64,000 nt of DNA, taken from Prinia subflava. Lineage: Eukaryota; Chordata; Aves; Passeriformes; Cisticolidae. The notes under the pieces are model-generated. The model was not told the origin of the DNA and made no database searches. It was given only the letters and a program-made list of their open reading frames with translations. Positions 47,241-58,950 of this stretch are shown here, one piece after another. The position numbers were made by a program, and so were the translations under genes. Location: positions 92,860,140-92,924,139 of the forward strand of contig NC_086247.1 of NCBI RefSeq assembly GCF_021018805.1. The letters run 5' to 3'. Every line of letters begins with the position of its first letter. Position 1 is the stretch's first letter.

Positions 47241-49314
47241 TGGGATCCCTCTGTGGGCTTGGTACCTGCTTGTGTTGCCCTCCAGCTTCTGCAACACTGT
47301 TTCATTGCAGTGTGCTACTGAAATTACTCTTGCTGGTGGAACGTGTTGCCTGTGGGGTTTTTCTAAGGTTCCTGGGCACCTTAGTTCCTGGGTACCAAGA
47401 CAGCTGTCAGACACTTGTACTGAAAATCTCCTTGCAAATGTATTAGAGATCTTATGATTGCTTCAGTTGTCTGCTTTACTTAAAAACCTCTGCTGTGTAT
47501 TAAAACAAAAGGAATCTTTTTTCTCCTCAACACACTGATAGTTCCTGGCAATTGTGAACAGGACATAAATCCATTAAAAGCCCCCAATTAGTTCTTAACC
47601 AATGTTTATACAATAGCTGAACACAAATTATCTTTAAACATTAGCATACAGCAAAACTGTGCTATTTTCATTTTGACAAATTTGTGTATGCTGTGGAAAC
47701 CACAGGATTTGTGGGAAGAGGAAAATGCCTTGGAGAAGAATCCAGCATTTACCGGCCATTGGTTACTGAGATGGTACACAAACCTCGGCGTCAGACTGGC
47801 TTTGTTTGTTGCTCCAGGAGTTGTGGGCTGCTGAACGTTTTTTTAAGGAATGCTTTTCTCAGTTGCATGCTTGCCTGGAGGTGGTCTCCTCCACCACAGG
47901 CACCTTATGCTTGCCAGTCAGCCCTTCAGGCTCAGTGTGCTGGTGTAAGCCCAAGCAAGAAAACATATCCACAGACCACAGCATGCTGCATCTTATCAGC
48001 AGTGGCCAGCAAACAAGCTCAAATCAGCCCTAATTTGTAAAAAGCTTACCAAGCTAGGACTAGGCTCCTCAGGAGACAAGTTGCCTCTTTCTCACCAGCT
48101 GGAATGATGAGATACACCGGGGGCTGCTGTCCTGGATCGATTGAATGTGCTGGTGCCCTGACACCCTTTGCAGACATCAGACATATTTAGTACTTAGGGC
48201 ATGCTTCCGTACTGCTCTGTTTATCCTGAGCCTCCTGGAAACCATATGTCTGTGATTCATGGGGCATTGAGCCTGGGCTAATCAGCTATGTTGACAGGCA
48301 GGGTATATTTTATTTGGCTTAATGCAACCTTAATGTTGTCGTGCAGTTTCCAGAATACTTTGTGTGGATATGCCCATGTTCAGAGGAGCTTAAATTGACT
48401 TGGAATTTGTCCCTGTCCAGTTCAGACTGCATGACCTTTAAAGTGACTGTGAAGCAATATCTCTTCCTTTTTCCTCTGTGCCCCAAAGGCCAATCCAGGA
48501 CAAGGAGGTTTTGAAGGGACACAAGAGAAACAGAGCCAAAGAAAACACCAGCAAGGAAAGAGGAGAGCAGAGGAGAGGAGGAAACCGAAATAGCTATGGA
48601 AATCTGTCAGGTACAAAGAAGGCCCTTTTTTGACACACTCTATTTCTTACAACCCCTAGCATATACTTAGTTAAACCAGTAAAAAAAGCCATTCTGACCC
48701 TGTGAGCTGTTATGCTTGCATTTACAGTATATTCCTGCTATGAAGATTGTAGTCAGCATTTGAACTATGGCAAACTGGAACTGATTTGTAGGAACTGTGT
48801 GTTTTAACAAAGGTGTGTTTTAAACTCTCTGACATCTTCCTACTTGTTCTCAACTAGGTTTATGTATTGAAAAAATTAAGGAGAAAGGCAGTATAAGCAT
48901 GCTGTTAGTATGCTACAGAGTATGCCTAGATGACTGACCCTCCTTATTTGGCTGGCTACTTTGTGAGAGCATGTTGAACACATGCTCTGGTGCTGTTTGA
49001 AGGCCCCATGAGAGGAAGAAACTGATTGAAAGCTCTCATTTCTGCTGAAGTGGGTGGCCAAAGTGCTGGAATTGAACAGCTGCTATGAACCTGCTGAACT
49101 TTGTTGTTTATAAATTATTTTGCAAACCATCTGGAACAAGAATGGTGCCACAGTTTACAAAGACTGTAGCTGAGGTTTTCAGGTTGAGCAGCAAGTGTGA
49201 AATATTATTAAGTGATTATCAGATTTTAAAGGCTTTTCTGAGTGGCTTAAAGAGAGACTTTTAGGTTAGAGAGGTTTTAACTGAAACACACTGCTCTCTT
49301 TTCTTTCCTCACAG
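47241..49314. other. non-coding stretch
   Basis: No gene recognised. Several overlapping 60-118-codon frames between 47200 and 48040 show no family resemblance. No CR1 copy was seen. Confidence 0.5.
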
Positions 49315-49403
49315 TGTGTTTATCTAAGTTACCTTTGGGTCTCCCATTAAATCCTTAACAATACCCAAGAATCCTACTATGACTGAGGAAAAATACCCAT
49401 TAG
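49315..49403 (+). other. possible untranslated exon with a start codon (splice-site pair)
   Basis: CTCTTTTCTTTCCTCACAG ending at 49314 is one of the best acceptors in the window, and TTAG|GTAAGAGG after 49403 is a good donor. All frames have a stop early in the 89 bases, but an ATG at 49379 (A at -3) opens MTEEKYPL into the donor in phase 1, downstream of an in-frame TAA at 49325-49327. It could be an alternative 5' exon or a lncRNA exon. It cannot continue the frame of the 10216 exon, because phase 0 meets a TAA. Confidence 0.28.
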
Positions 49404-51849
49404 GTAAGAGGTTCGTTTGCTTCATGGGTAGGAAGGAGGTTGTACTGCTGTCCCTGACAAAGTATTCTTCAGAAAACCTTCCCCATGTGTAGGGCTGACA
49501 TCAAATGTGGGATGATTTATGTTTCAAGTAGAATGAAGCTGCTTAACACATCTGCCCATCTCCTAAATCTTGCTGAAGCAAGTCAGTGACCTTTGTAAGT
49601 GGGACAAGGGCACAAGAACCATGCAAGATGGCCAGCTGTAACTGGCAGCCTCCCTCCAGCTTGGCTTGCTCTGTCTTTTATGGACTTTCCCCTTGGAAGC
49701 AGAACAGTGTCCATAGGTGCCACTGTAGCTGAACAAGTATGGGCTGGATGAGGAGACCAGGCCTTGGGAGACCTTTGGGAATCACACTTTGGGAAATGTG
49801 ACTTTACTGTCCCCTGCTATGGCCTCCCCTCGATCTGTGAGACTGGGAATCTTTGAGCTTTCCACCTTCCTGCTATTAGAACAAGAGGGATTTTTTCCTC
49901 TTTTCTTAATGAATTTCTCTTTATAAGTCTTAGGGCAAATGTGCTGTGCGAGTGACTCATACATTTACCCTGTGAGCAGTGTACCTCAAATGGCTCAATA
50001 TGGGAGATGCTTAGCATGCACTGGCTGGGTGCAAAACGGGAAATGTCACAGGAAGGAGGCTGTAATCCACAAATCTCTGCTATTTCTGTGCTTTGTACAT
50101 CGACCTGATGCTGTGCTGACATACAGCTTTTTAGTTAAGGTGCATTGCAGCTTAAGCTCTTTCTGGAAGGTTGCTTCCAGTGAAGGCAGGGGGAACTGAA
50201 AGTCTCATAGATATTGGTCAGGTAGAAAGCATGGACTGATAACTGGAAGAGATATTAGAAACAAAAAATATACGGTAAACTCGCACAGTTCTTGTAGGAG
50301 CACCTTTCTTTTCTGTTGACTAGGTGGAAATCTTATGTGCTTGTTAATGTGAAGGAGGTGGCTATCACTGGAAAGCAGCAGTAAACAAGGTTTTCTCTTC
50401 AGTTGTTTTATAATGCTGAACAGGCAGTTTCCTGATATGACTATATATCTCATTTTTTGGCATTATGTACAGGGAATTAAATACAGCTTGCCTTGCCTTG
50501 TGCTGACCACTTGAAATGCTGTCTCAAAATGCGATGCAGTTGCTTGTATTAACGGTATTTGTACTTTGTGTGTGTGGCAACATCAATACGGTCTTGTTGC
50601 AGCTTCAATATATTAACAGCCTATGAAAGGGTTGCTAAAATATAGCTACTTTTCCAACTTGAGTTTCTACTTTCCTCTGAAAGCTCACATTTGTGAGCAG
50701 GGTTTTCTGTTATGGATGAGGTGCTAAAGAGAAGATGGGAACCTTAAACGCAGAACTGTTAAAATCAGTGAAACCTGAGTTTCCGAGAACAGATGCTGAT
50801 TGACACATGAGCTCTGACTACTATTTTGTCCCCTCACTTGGGGGCATAGAAAACGGATTGTGTGTGTGTCTACTTTCTATCCTCTTTGGCTGTCTTTTTT
50901 CCCCAGATGGGTGTAATTTTCAAGTGTTCACTGCTGCGGAGCTCATTCTACAGACTTCTTCTCCATTTGGGTGCTAAGTAGGTCTCCCTTGAGCATACCC
51001 TGCTGCTTATTTTCACAAAATCAGTGGGAACTTACTGTCTTTGAGACTCTGGGTCCTTTGTTAAATGTTAATTTAGTCAACAGGTTCAAAAATTGCTGGA
51101 AACATGGGTGGACAGAATACCTGTGTCCATGTGTGCCCACAGGTAATGAATGGTTACACTTTGTGTGTGTATAAACACATGTACCAAGTACTGCATATGA
51201 TTTGTTTTTACTCTGTACAGCTGACGAAATTCCACTAGGTCTGAAAATAAATCCCACTTTAAGAAATAATTGATTTGCCTTTTTTTTTTCCCAGGCATGT
51301 TATTTGTTTATTTATTTTTCTTCTTTCTAATCCATCCCTGTAAGTGGTATAAGAGAAATGCTGACACACTCTTGCCTCTGCTAACACCAGTGGGTGTTAC
51401 TCTAAAAGTATCTAATGATTTTAATGAATTTTGTGGCTGAAAGTTGGACACTGAAGCTTATTTAAAAGCATTCAACAGTGAAAAAAAAATAGGCCTTTAT
51501 TGATATCTAGTCAAAAGTGAAGACTTAGCTGTAATTATTTACAAATCAATTAATGGACCTTTCCTCTAACACCCTATCAGTCAAAGACTGGCTAAGAGCA
51601 GCAGAGAGCATTGATAAGAATACACCATGAAACAAAATCAATTGGTTTTTGTCATTCTGACAGAAGTGAGCTCTACACGTGGATTAACCCAGAATGCAAC
51701 AGGAAAATGTCCACAGGCTGGAAGATAACCTAATTTTTTAAAATCGAGGTTGTCATAAGAATCTTTCATAATTGATGGTGAGATTAGAATTTATCTAGCA
51801 GCCTGGTGGTAAAAATCAAAACAGCTTCTGGTGCAGCATTGCAAACACT

Positions 51850-51881
51850 TCAAAGCTAGGTTGACTTTCAAAGCTAGGTTG
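51850..51881. repeat. short tandem duplication, 18-base period
   Basis: TCAAAGCTAGGTTG occurs at 51850-51863 and again, identically, at 51868-51881. It looks like a recent replication-slippage duplication. Confidence 0.9.
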
Positions 51882-52137
51882 GCTTCCTTGGATATGGAAT
51901 CTGTCCTTAATGTCAGCTAATTTAAAGAAAGTAGAGACAGGGCATGAGCTTTGAGATCATACTTTTATGAATGAGGTCATATATTTCTGATTGTAGTTGG
52001 CAGTTACTTATGCAGTTACTGTGCAGTCCTTAGGAAGTTCTGGTGCATGAGTATTTCTGATGCTGTAGGACAGCTGCCAATATTTTTTCTGTTACCTTTT
52101 TGAAAGTTTTTTTTTTTTTTTGATTAATATGTTCTTG

Positions 52138-52157
52138 TGAACAAAATCTTTTGTTCA
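52138..52157. repeat. perfect hairpin, 9-base arms and 2-base loop
   Basis: TGAACAAAA at 52138-52146 pairs exactly with TTTTGTTCA at 52149-52157. It lies just left of the CR1 tail at 52216. Confidence 0.9.
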
Positions 52158-52215
52158 TATTTTTTGTCTGAATATGGAGCAGTGATGGTATTTGGATCAT
52201 AATCCTGGCTCTAGT

Positions 52216-52480
52216 ATCACAGAATCACAGAATCACTAGGTTGGACTAAATTTTCAAGATTATTGAGTCCAACCCATGCCATAAGACCTCAACTAAACCA
52301 TGGCACCAAGTGGCACATCCAGTTTTCTTTAAACACATCCAGGGATGGTGACTCCACCACCTCCCCAGACACACCATTTCAATACTTTATCACTCTTTCC
52401 ACAGAAAACCTTTTCCTAATATCCAACCCATATTTCCCTTGGCGTAGCTTAAGATTGTGTCCTCTTGTTTGGTTCTGTGA
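52216..52480 (-). mobile_element. CR1 LINE fragment, 3' end
   Basis: The left end is the CR1 3' tail in reverse: three ATCACAGA-type octamers followed by CTAGGTTGGACTAAA and a GAGTCCAACCC block. Further right come the reverse complements of the ORF2 C-terminus: a GGTGGTGGAGTCACCATCCC stretch at about 52350, the LDIRKRFS-like block at about 52410-52430, and CCAAACAAGAGGACACAA at the right edge. Orientation is minus and the copy is 5' truncated. Divergence is high, so it is an old insertion. Confidence 0.9.
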
Positions 52481-54333
52481 AACAACAACAAAAACCCCCT
52501 TAATATTTCCTCAAAAATAGTCTTTGAAAAAAGTCTGAAATATTTTTGTAATTATCAGCAGAGCACCAAGATAGCATTGGGGGTCATATAATTAAATGAC
52601 AAAATTTAAGACAACAGTTTTAGCTAATCTTAGTTCTTTGTGTGATCACACAATGTGAAATTCTCAAGAAATTTTCAGTCTTGTATCTAGATTTCTTTGG
52701 TTCACACTCAGCTCAGTAAGAACAGTGTTCTGATTTCTGCCTCCAGTTGTGCAGTACATATTTTACAGCCTTCTGATTAGCATAACTTTATTCCACTCAA
52801 GCATTCCTCATCAGTGTGCACCAGCTTCCTCTCCCCACAGTGGGCCTTCCCCAAGCTGCTTTCAGGAAAACCTAGGGAAAGACACCTCTATGCACATTCT
52901 GCTGCTCCTTCTCTCTCCATGTCCCTCCAACATGTTTGTTGTTCCTAGCTGTAATGTGCTTTTCTGCATTTTTGCATGTTATTTTGCAAATTATCCTAGC
53001 AGTGTAGCAGTAGCGCTTCTTGTTTATTCAATTCAATTTTCAACCTAAAATAATTGTAAAGATTGCACCTCCTCTGAGATTTAATACAACAACTCTTCCT
53101 CGCCAGACAGTGCAAGTAGGCATTGGTGAGTATGAGGGCAGTAATACCTGAGAATCATTTAAATAAACAGCAGGCCAAGCCTTAAAGCAAAACCCAAACA
53201 AAATATATTAATCAAGATGATTTATCAGTAATGTTTTGTGACCAAGACCAAAGGTCAGCACAGTAACCTTTCAGTAATGCATCGTGCAGTCATGCAAAAG
53301 ACCTGGTTTCTGTTCCCAGGCTTGGTCTGAACAAACTTGTGTGGTTTGCTTAATCTCTACAGGGAGAGAACTTTGCATTGCTCACTGATTTCAAGGGTGA
53401 CCATACAGATGGAAATATGTGCCCTTTTGGTCCTGAAATGGGATGACAATGCTTGAGAGAACAAGCTTTTAGGGACTTTAAGTGCTAGAAATATGCAATG
53501 AATGTTAGAAAGAAAGATATGGATCTCTAGCTTAACACTGTAAATCCTTGAGAAGGTAAAAGTGTGTGTAGTGAGTCTGACAGCTCCCAGCTGAACATAC
53601 AGGATTCCCATTAAAGATCCTGCAGTGCTCAGAGGTGCTTTGTATCAGTAGAGATACTTAAGTTTCTGTGTTACTAAAAAAAAAAAAAAAAGGGTTTTTC
53701 AGTGAAAATAATAAATACACTAAAAGAAGAAAAGTTAGGGGAGCTGTTGTTGCGCTGGTAACCATAATTCTGATATTAATTAGCGTGACAGTTTTTAGCT
53801 GCTGACCTCTTAATGTTTCCCTCTGCTTATTATTTGGAAGTAGTAATTTAAGAATTTTATAATCTTTGTTTCTTCTTTATTTCATATTTATATAATCTTT
53901 GATAGTTTTGTCTCCACCCTCTTTGTGTTGTTCAAAGACAATCTTTTTTCCCTTCTTTTCCACACATGTTCATCTCTCCTCAAGTGGGGCAGAGTGAAAG
54001 GGGCAGAGGAGGAATCACTGAACTGAGTCAACATCCTGGAATAAATTCTTTCTAAAAAAGAATAAATAATTGTCCTGTCTGCAAGACATAGAACTTCTCA
54101 TTTAAGCTTATTATACTTCTAATGTATCAAAATCACACAATGATGTAGACAAGTAGTAACATGAGAAAAATAAAGTGACTGTTGTTTCCAGCTCATTTGA
54201 CACAAACTATTTTTTTTCAATATCAGAAGATCTCTACATATGGTTTCTGACATATGTCATTACCTTGACACTGGTTTAGAAGCATGCTAGGGTTAGTTGA
54301 GATTGTGAGATGCTTTCTGTTCTTTCTCCTTAG
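52481..54333. other. non-coding stretch
   Basis: No gene recognised. A 16-base A run lies at 53676-53691. Confidence 0.5.
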
Positions 54334-54438
54334 GAGTTGGCTCATTGTCATGACATACCCATTTAAAACCTTTTTACAATGTTTCCTGGGCAAGCACCAA
54401 TTGTCTAATGGGAAAATTTGACTTTGGGTGAAAAGAAG
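54334..54438 (+). other. possible non-coding exon (splice-site pair)
   Basis: TTTCTGTTCTTTCTCCTTAG ending at 54333 is a textbook acceptor, and GAAG|GTGAGTCG after 54438 a strong donor; 105 bases lie between. All frames carry a stop: frame 1 at 54364-54366 and frame 3 early. Frame 2 is open for 28 codons before TGA near 54421. This fits an untranslated or lncRNA exon, or a chance pair. Confidence 0.28.
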
Positions 54439-55627
54439 GTGAGTCGAGGAAAAGGAGATAAAAGTACAAAATTAGCTTCAAACCACTGCCTGCCACTATC
54501 TTGAACTATATTTTTTTCACTTACTTTTGGAAGAGGAGCAATTGGAAATAACACAGCATCAGTAATCTGCAGTGACTATCTTGTACAGTAGAATTTTCCT
54601 TGGAGGTATACACATTCTAGGTGATTTACTTCTTGCAGCGTAAAAACATGTTATTCTTCAAATATATAATTCTCTTTTGCCTGCTGCTTCATGTTAATAT
54701 TGTGGAAAAAAGCCCCCTTGTGCATCTGTAAAAAAGTTCTTTTGAAGTATGTTTTCAAGTCTTTCTACTTATCTACTGCTCCTCTGTTTTCTGTGATTTC
54801 TGAAGCACAAATTAGGGGAAAGATGCTCTCACTGGCTACTTTAGATGTTAGATGTAGCAAAAGAAGGTCAGATTATCTAGCACTCTGTCCACTTGCAGCT
54901 TGAAAACCTCTAGCAATGTGGACTCTCTCATGTCCCTGGAGAGGCTGTGACAGTGAATGATTCTTTTTGCCGTAAAAAACTAATTTCTTACATCTAGAAG
55001 CAAAATGCTGGTAGCTGATGTTGAAATTGTGTTTTGAGAAGAGGGGATTGTCAAAGCTTTGTGTGTGTAAGAGAGATGGAGAGGAATTCCAGTGGAAGTA
55101 AATAAACGTGTTTGAGCAAAGTTTTATTGATTTTTTTAAAATGAAAATAAAAAATGTGAAGATCAATTCTAAATCTACCTTCCTTGTTTCAGAAAGTGTT
55201 GGACTGAGAATGTTTTGCCTTGGCTTCACTCAATGTGAAATTAATCCTTAAGCTTTCAACCCCCAAAGTAATGCATAGTTGGGCATCAAAAATGTCTGTA
55301 TATGAGGCATGTTTTGATTTACCTTAAATCTGTATCCTTCTCATGCATCAAGCTAAGCAGTCTAATTATATCACAGCACATCATGACAACATCAAACCCA
55401 GATGACCAGATGGTTCTCTGTGATTCAAAGAAGTACAGTTGGCATCTGCAAGAGAACACTCTTTTGTAATCACTATTTTCCCCTGCATTTCACCCAAATT
55501 ACTAAGAGAGTGTAAAACTTCCAAACAAACTCTAAAAAGCTTCTCTGCCAACACCCATACTATTCCCTATTTGAACACCTAATTAAAATATTTTGGTATC
55601 CAAATCTGCAGATGAAGACAACATTTG
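54439..55627. other. non-coding stretch
   Basis: No gene recognised. Open frames at 54691-54903 (plus) and 54873-55229 (minus) have no family resemblance. Confidence 0.5.
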
Positions 55628-55685
55628 GGGGATTGGACAAGATGATTTCCAGAGATCCCTTTCAACCCTAACAGTTCTGTGACAT
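55628..55685 (+). mobile_element. CR1 LINE scrap, 3' tail only
   Basis: GGATTGGACAAGATGATTTC, CAGAGATCCCTTTCAACCCT and AACAGTTCTGTGAC match, in order, the last bases of a CR1 3' untranslated region in plus orientation. Only about 60 bases are recognisable. Confidence 0.8.
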
Positions 55686-56828
55686 TTTAATTTCTGTTTA
55701 TTGCTGATGCAAAGGATACAGAATGTCTGGGTACTGGGAATCCAGACACTGGTATTGATCACTTTAGTTTGCTGTTTATGTAGCAGGCCACCTTTTGACA
55801 GACTTTTAGTCTTGTAGATTTAGATCTGTGCTTTCTCAAACTCCTTGGTTTGTCAAGAACATTAGGCACTTTTTAAACTTTTTTAACTACTGGTAATTCA
55901 TGGTGCACTCTCTGGAAATCCAGCATCTTTCTTTAACAACCCAGGGAAGAAATATCACTGGCAGCATATCAGAAAATCAAAATATAAACTTGCCACTTAA
56001 ATACCATACAAGTGCATACTGGTATTGGGTGATGGTAACATCTTTTCTTTTCTAATAAATGAAGTAAAGATGAAAAATACTATTAGACAACTTAAAAATA
56101 GAAGAGACTCACATAATTAAGCATAGCTAGTATTTTATGAAATCTCTGTGAAATTCTAGTATGTTTAACATCTCAATATCCACTTAAGAGCAGATTCTAG
56201 GGTAAGAATAACTTCAACACAAATGGAACTCACTTTTTCTGTATTATAAAGTTCTCTAATCATGTGTATATTCTATACAACGTTGCTTTTAGCAATAGAA
56301 AAATTGTTTTCTTTAATTGAAATCCATTTGGACAATGCTAGCTCTAGATCTTAGCTTCATCTTGACTGCTCAGCTCTGCTCAGTAAGGGAGACATTAATA
56401 TAGATGTGGGAGATGGGAACAGAGAACAAGTTTTGGAAAAAGAGAAAAAAACCCTATGAAGAAAAACAAAAAGAGTAGAAGCTGAAGACAAAGTGTAAAG
56501 TAATCAAAGAGTATGGAAAAGTGGAGGAATAAAGGAAAAGTCAAACACTTGAAAGGTCTGGTAAAATATACCACATGTCATTTGGGGTCAGAGGACTGTT
56601 TCAGTAGCTTATAGATGGACTGATAGGCAATCTTATGAACTTTGATTACTCAAAAAGTGGAATTGAATGAAGAAACTTAGAACAGATATTGATCTTTGAG
56701 CTCAGGAAAATGTGAGCTTAAAACAGTTTAAGTATTACAGATCCTCAAACTTGCTGAGATGTATATAAACTTCACAGAATTTATAACAATCCTAATTGTT
56801 TATTTATTTATGTTGTCTTAAACTTTAG
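55686..56828. other. non-coding, A-rich stretch
   Basis: No gene recognised. The plus strand is purine-rich from about 56380 to 56580, similar in kind to the block at 23740-26230 but shorter. Confidence 0.5.
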
Positions 56829-56907
56829 GGAGTAACCTCATCAAGTAAGGGTGGTGTGCTGTTACTGCTGCTCAGGGAGGAAAAGGAGGCTGGCAGACCT
56901 CTGTGTG
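56829..56907 (+). other. possible exon (splice-site pair)
   Basis: A modest acceptor (GTCTTAAACTTTAG) at 56828 and a strong donor GTGTG|GTAAGTGC after 56907 enclose 79 bases. Frame 1 is open throughout and would encode a stretch containing VLLLLLREEKEAG, which I do not recognise. An inner acceptor, CTGCTGCTCAG at about 56875, would shorten it. Low confidence. Confidence 0.18.
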
Positions 56908-58726
56908 GTAAGTGCAGTGGTGGTATTTGTTATGTAGGATAATTCCATTTTGTTTCACTGTCAAAATGTAAAAAGGCAAATGTGACAAAATTTATCTACA
57001 ACTGTGCAATGTGTTTTCACGCCATGGGACTGATGAGAACAGGTGGAAGGATATGAATGTTAAAATAATAGGAGGAGAGGAGCCAGCTCAGCGTAGTGCC
57101 TGTAACTGTGGCTGTGGCTATAAAATCACATTAATGTGGGGTGAGCTCATTATAAATTCAGTGTTGGTTACTGCCTCAGTACATGTTTTTGACCTATGGT
57201 TAATCTGAAGTGGTGCAAGGTGGCTCCCAAGCACCAGAAGTGCCTCTCAGGGAAATTCCCAAGAGCACCTGCTGGCCTGTGAATTCATGAGCTCCTCTGC
57301 CTTGTGCATATGCCCTTATCACGGTAGAGAGAGAAATCAGCCTGGCATTTGAATACTGTGCACAAATTGAATGGGCAGATATGTTTCAAATTATGTTTTA
57401 CAACACAGCTCTGCTGTGACTGCACCATTTAGTTTTATTTTTTAAAATTGTGAATCAACACTAAATTTCAAATGCAAAATAGGCAATAAGGCTGGTTGGT
57501 GTATATTTGGCTGTCAAAAACTGGTTAAGCTAGCTTTGGTCTAACTCTTATTTTGTGCCCAGAAGTAACTTTGTAGACATAAATTAAAGCATGCAAATAC
57601 TTGTTTGATCTGAGACTGCAGTAGTCAATTAGGTATCTTTGGAAAAAATAGTCTGTAACTATTTCCTGGAGGAGAGGAATGAAAGAGAGAGGGGTTTAGA
57701 AAGTAAGCAGTTACTGTTTTATATTATACTAGGGTACCACACCAGTGCAAGCCATTTTAGGCTCAATTCCTGCATTCAGAAAGTTGATTCACGTTGTAAA
57801 TTCGACCTGCACTGGGTTCACGATCAGAAGATCTCTTGTTTTATCCCTGGACAAGTAGATCATGTTGCCTCATGACTTTCAGAGTTCTTTGTCCCTTCTG
57901 ACAGTTTACCTAGGGATTCCTAGGAATGAATAAAGATACCACTGGTAGTGTGATCTTGTTACCTAAAGAGAATTGAAAGGTCTAACATACAATCATTGCA
58001 AGTTTTTGACAAATGTCATTATTTAAATATAAAGGCATGAAGGAATAAATTTTCAAAGCATTGCCTGGAGGATTGGCAATATTTCTTTCTTTGTAGTGAG
58101 AAGAGTAGTACATTTTAGATTTTGTCCTGTATTTGAAAGAGCTCAGTAGATGAGATCTGAGGGCCTTTGCGTTTAGAAAACTTTGTTTTGGGATGTCCAG
58201 GTTGAACTTTAAAGCTGTGTATAGCCCTCAAAGCCCAGCCTGCATATTCAGTTTCCCTGTCATTTCAAGGTGACAAAGAACATTTTTTTGCTAGCAGGCT
58301 TTTCATTAATGTTGAAGAGAAATCACGAGAACAAACAGCTCTCATGATGGTTTGAATTTCTTTTGGTAAAAATTCATGTAAATAGGTGTGCATATGCAAG
58401 CTAGACATAGCTTTAGGGCTGCTGTTAAATTGTCAGTGTATGTGCCAATTGCATTAAAATTGGGCAGCTCTGATTTATGTGCAACACTGTTAGTTGTAGG
58501 AGTAATATACTACTTTTTCTGGAAGTAAAGTGAGTTGACTGTGAGTTGGGATTTGTGATGTGGGGGTAGTTGTGAAAGTCATAGAAAATGAAAACTTTAT
58601 ATCTTATGAACTGTTTGCAGCTCAGGATTGCTCTTAGATTAATATCCAAACAACTAAGCAATGTCTTGTAGCAGTTGTGTTAGCCTCTCTTTGAAGCAGG
58701 TGTCTTTGATGCGAGTCTTTCAGATA
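56908..58726. other. non-coding stretch
   Basis: No gene recognised; no repeat family seen. Confidence 0.5.
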
Positions 58727-58950
58727 TAGAATCATAAACTGGCTTTTTTGGAAGGCCCCTTAAAAATAATCTAGACTCTCCTGTCTTGAGCAAGGGCACC
58801 TTTCACTAGACCAGGTTGCTCAAAGTCACATCCAGTCTGTCCTTGAACACTTCCATGGATGGGGCACCCACAGCTTCTCTGGGCAACCTGTTCCTGTGCC
58901 TCACTGCCCTCTGAGTAAAGAAGTTCTTTCTAATAGCTAATTGAAAACTC
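58727..58950 (-). mobile_element. CR1 LINE fragment, ORF2 C-terminus and 3' UTR
   Basis: The minus strand encodes RKNFFTQRAVRHRNRLPRE and then GAPSMEVFKDRLDVTLSNLV before a stop, which is the conserved C-terminus of the CR1 ORF2 protein. It is followed by a 3' UTR that ends in a TTATGATTCTAT tail at about 58727-58740. The last 40 or so codons are still open, so this copy is better preserved than the others. To the right of about 58950 the similarity stops, which marks the 5' truncation; the rest of the 164-codon open frame is unrelated flank. Confidence 0.92.

Larger units (their letters stand above)
49404..52215. other. non-coding stretch
   Basis: No gene recognised. It holds the small direct duplication and the hairpin listed separately, and a T run near 52107-52121. 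Confidence 0.5.
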
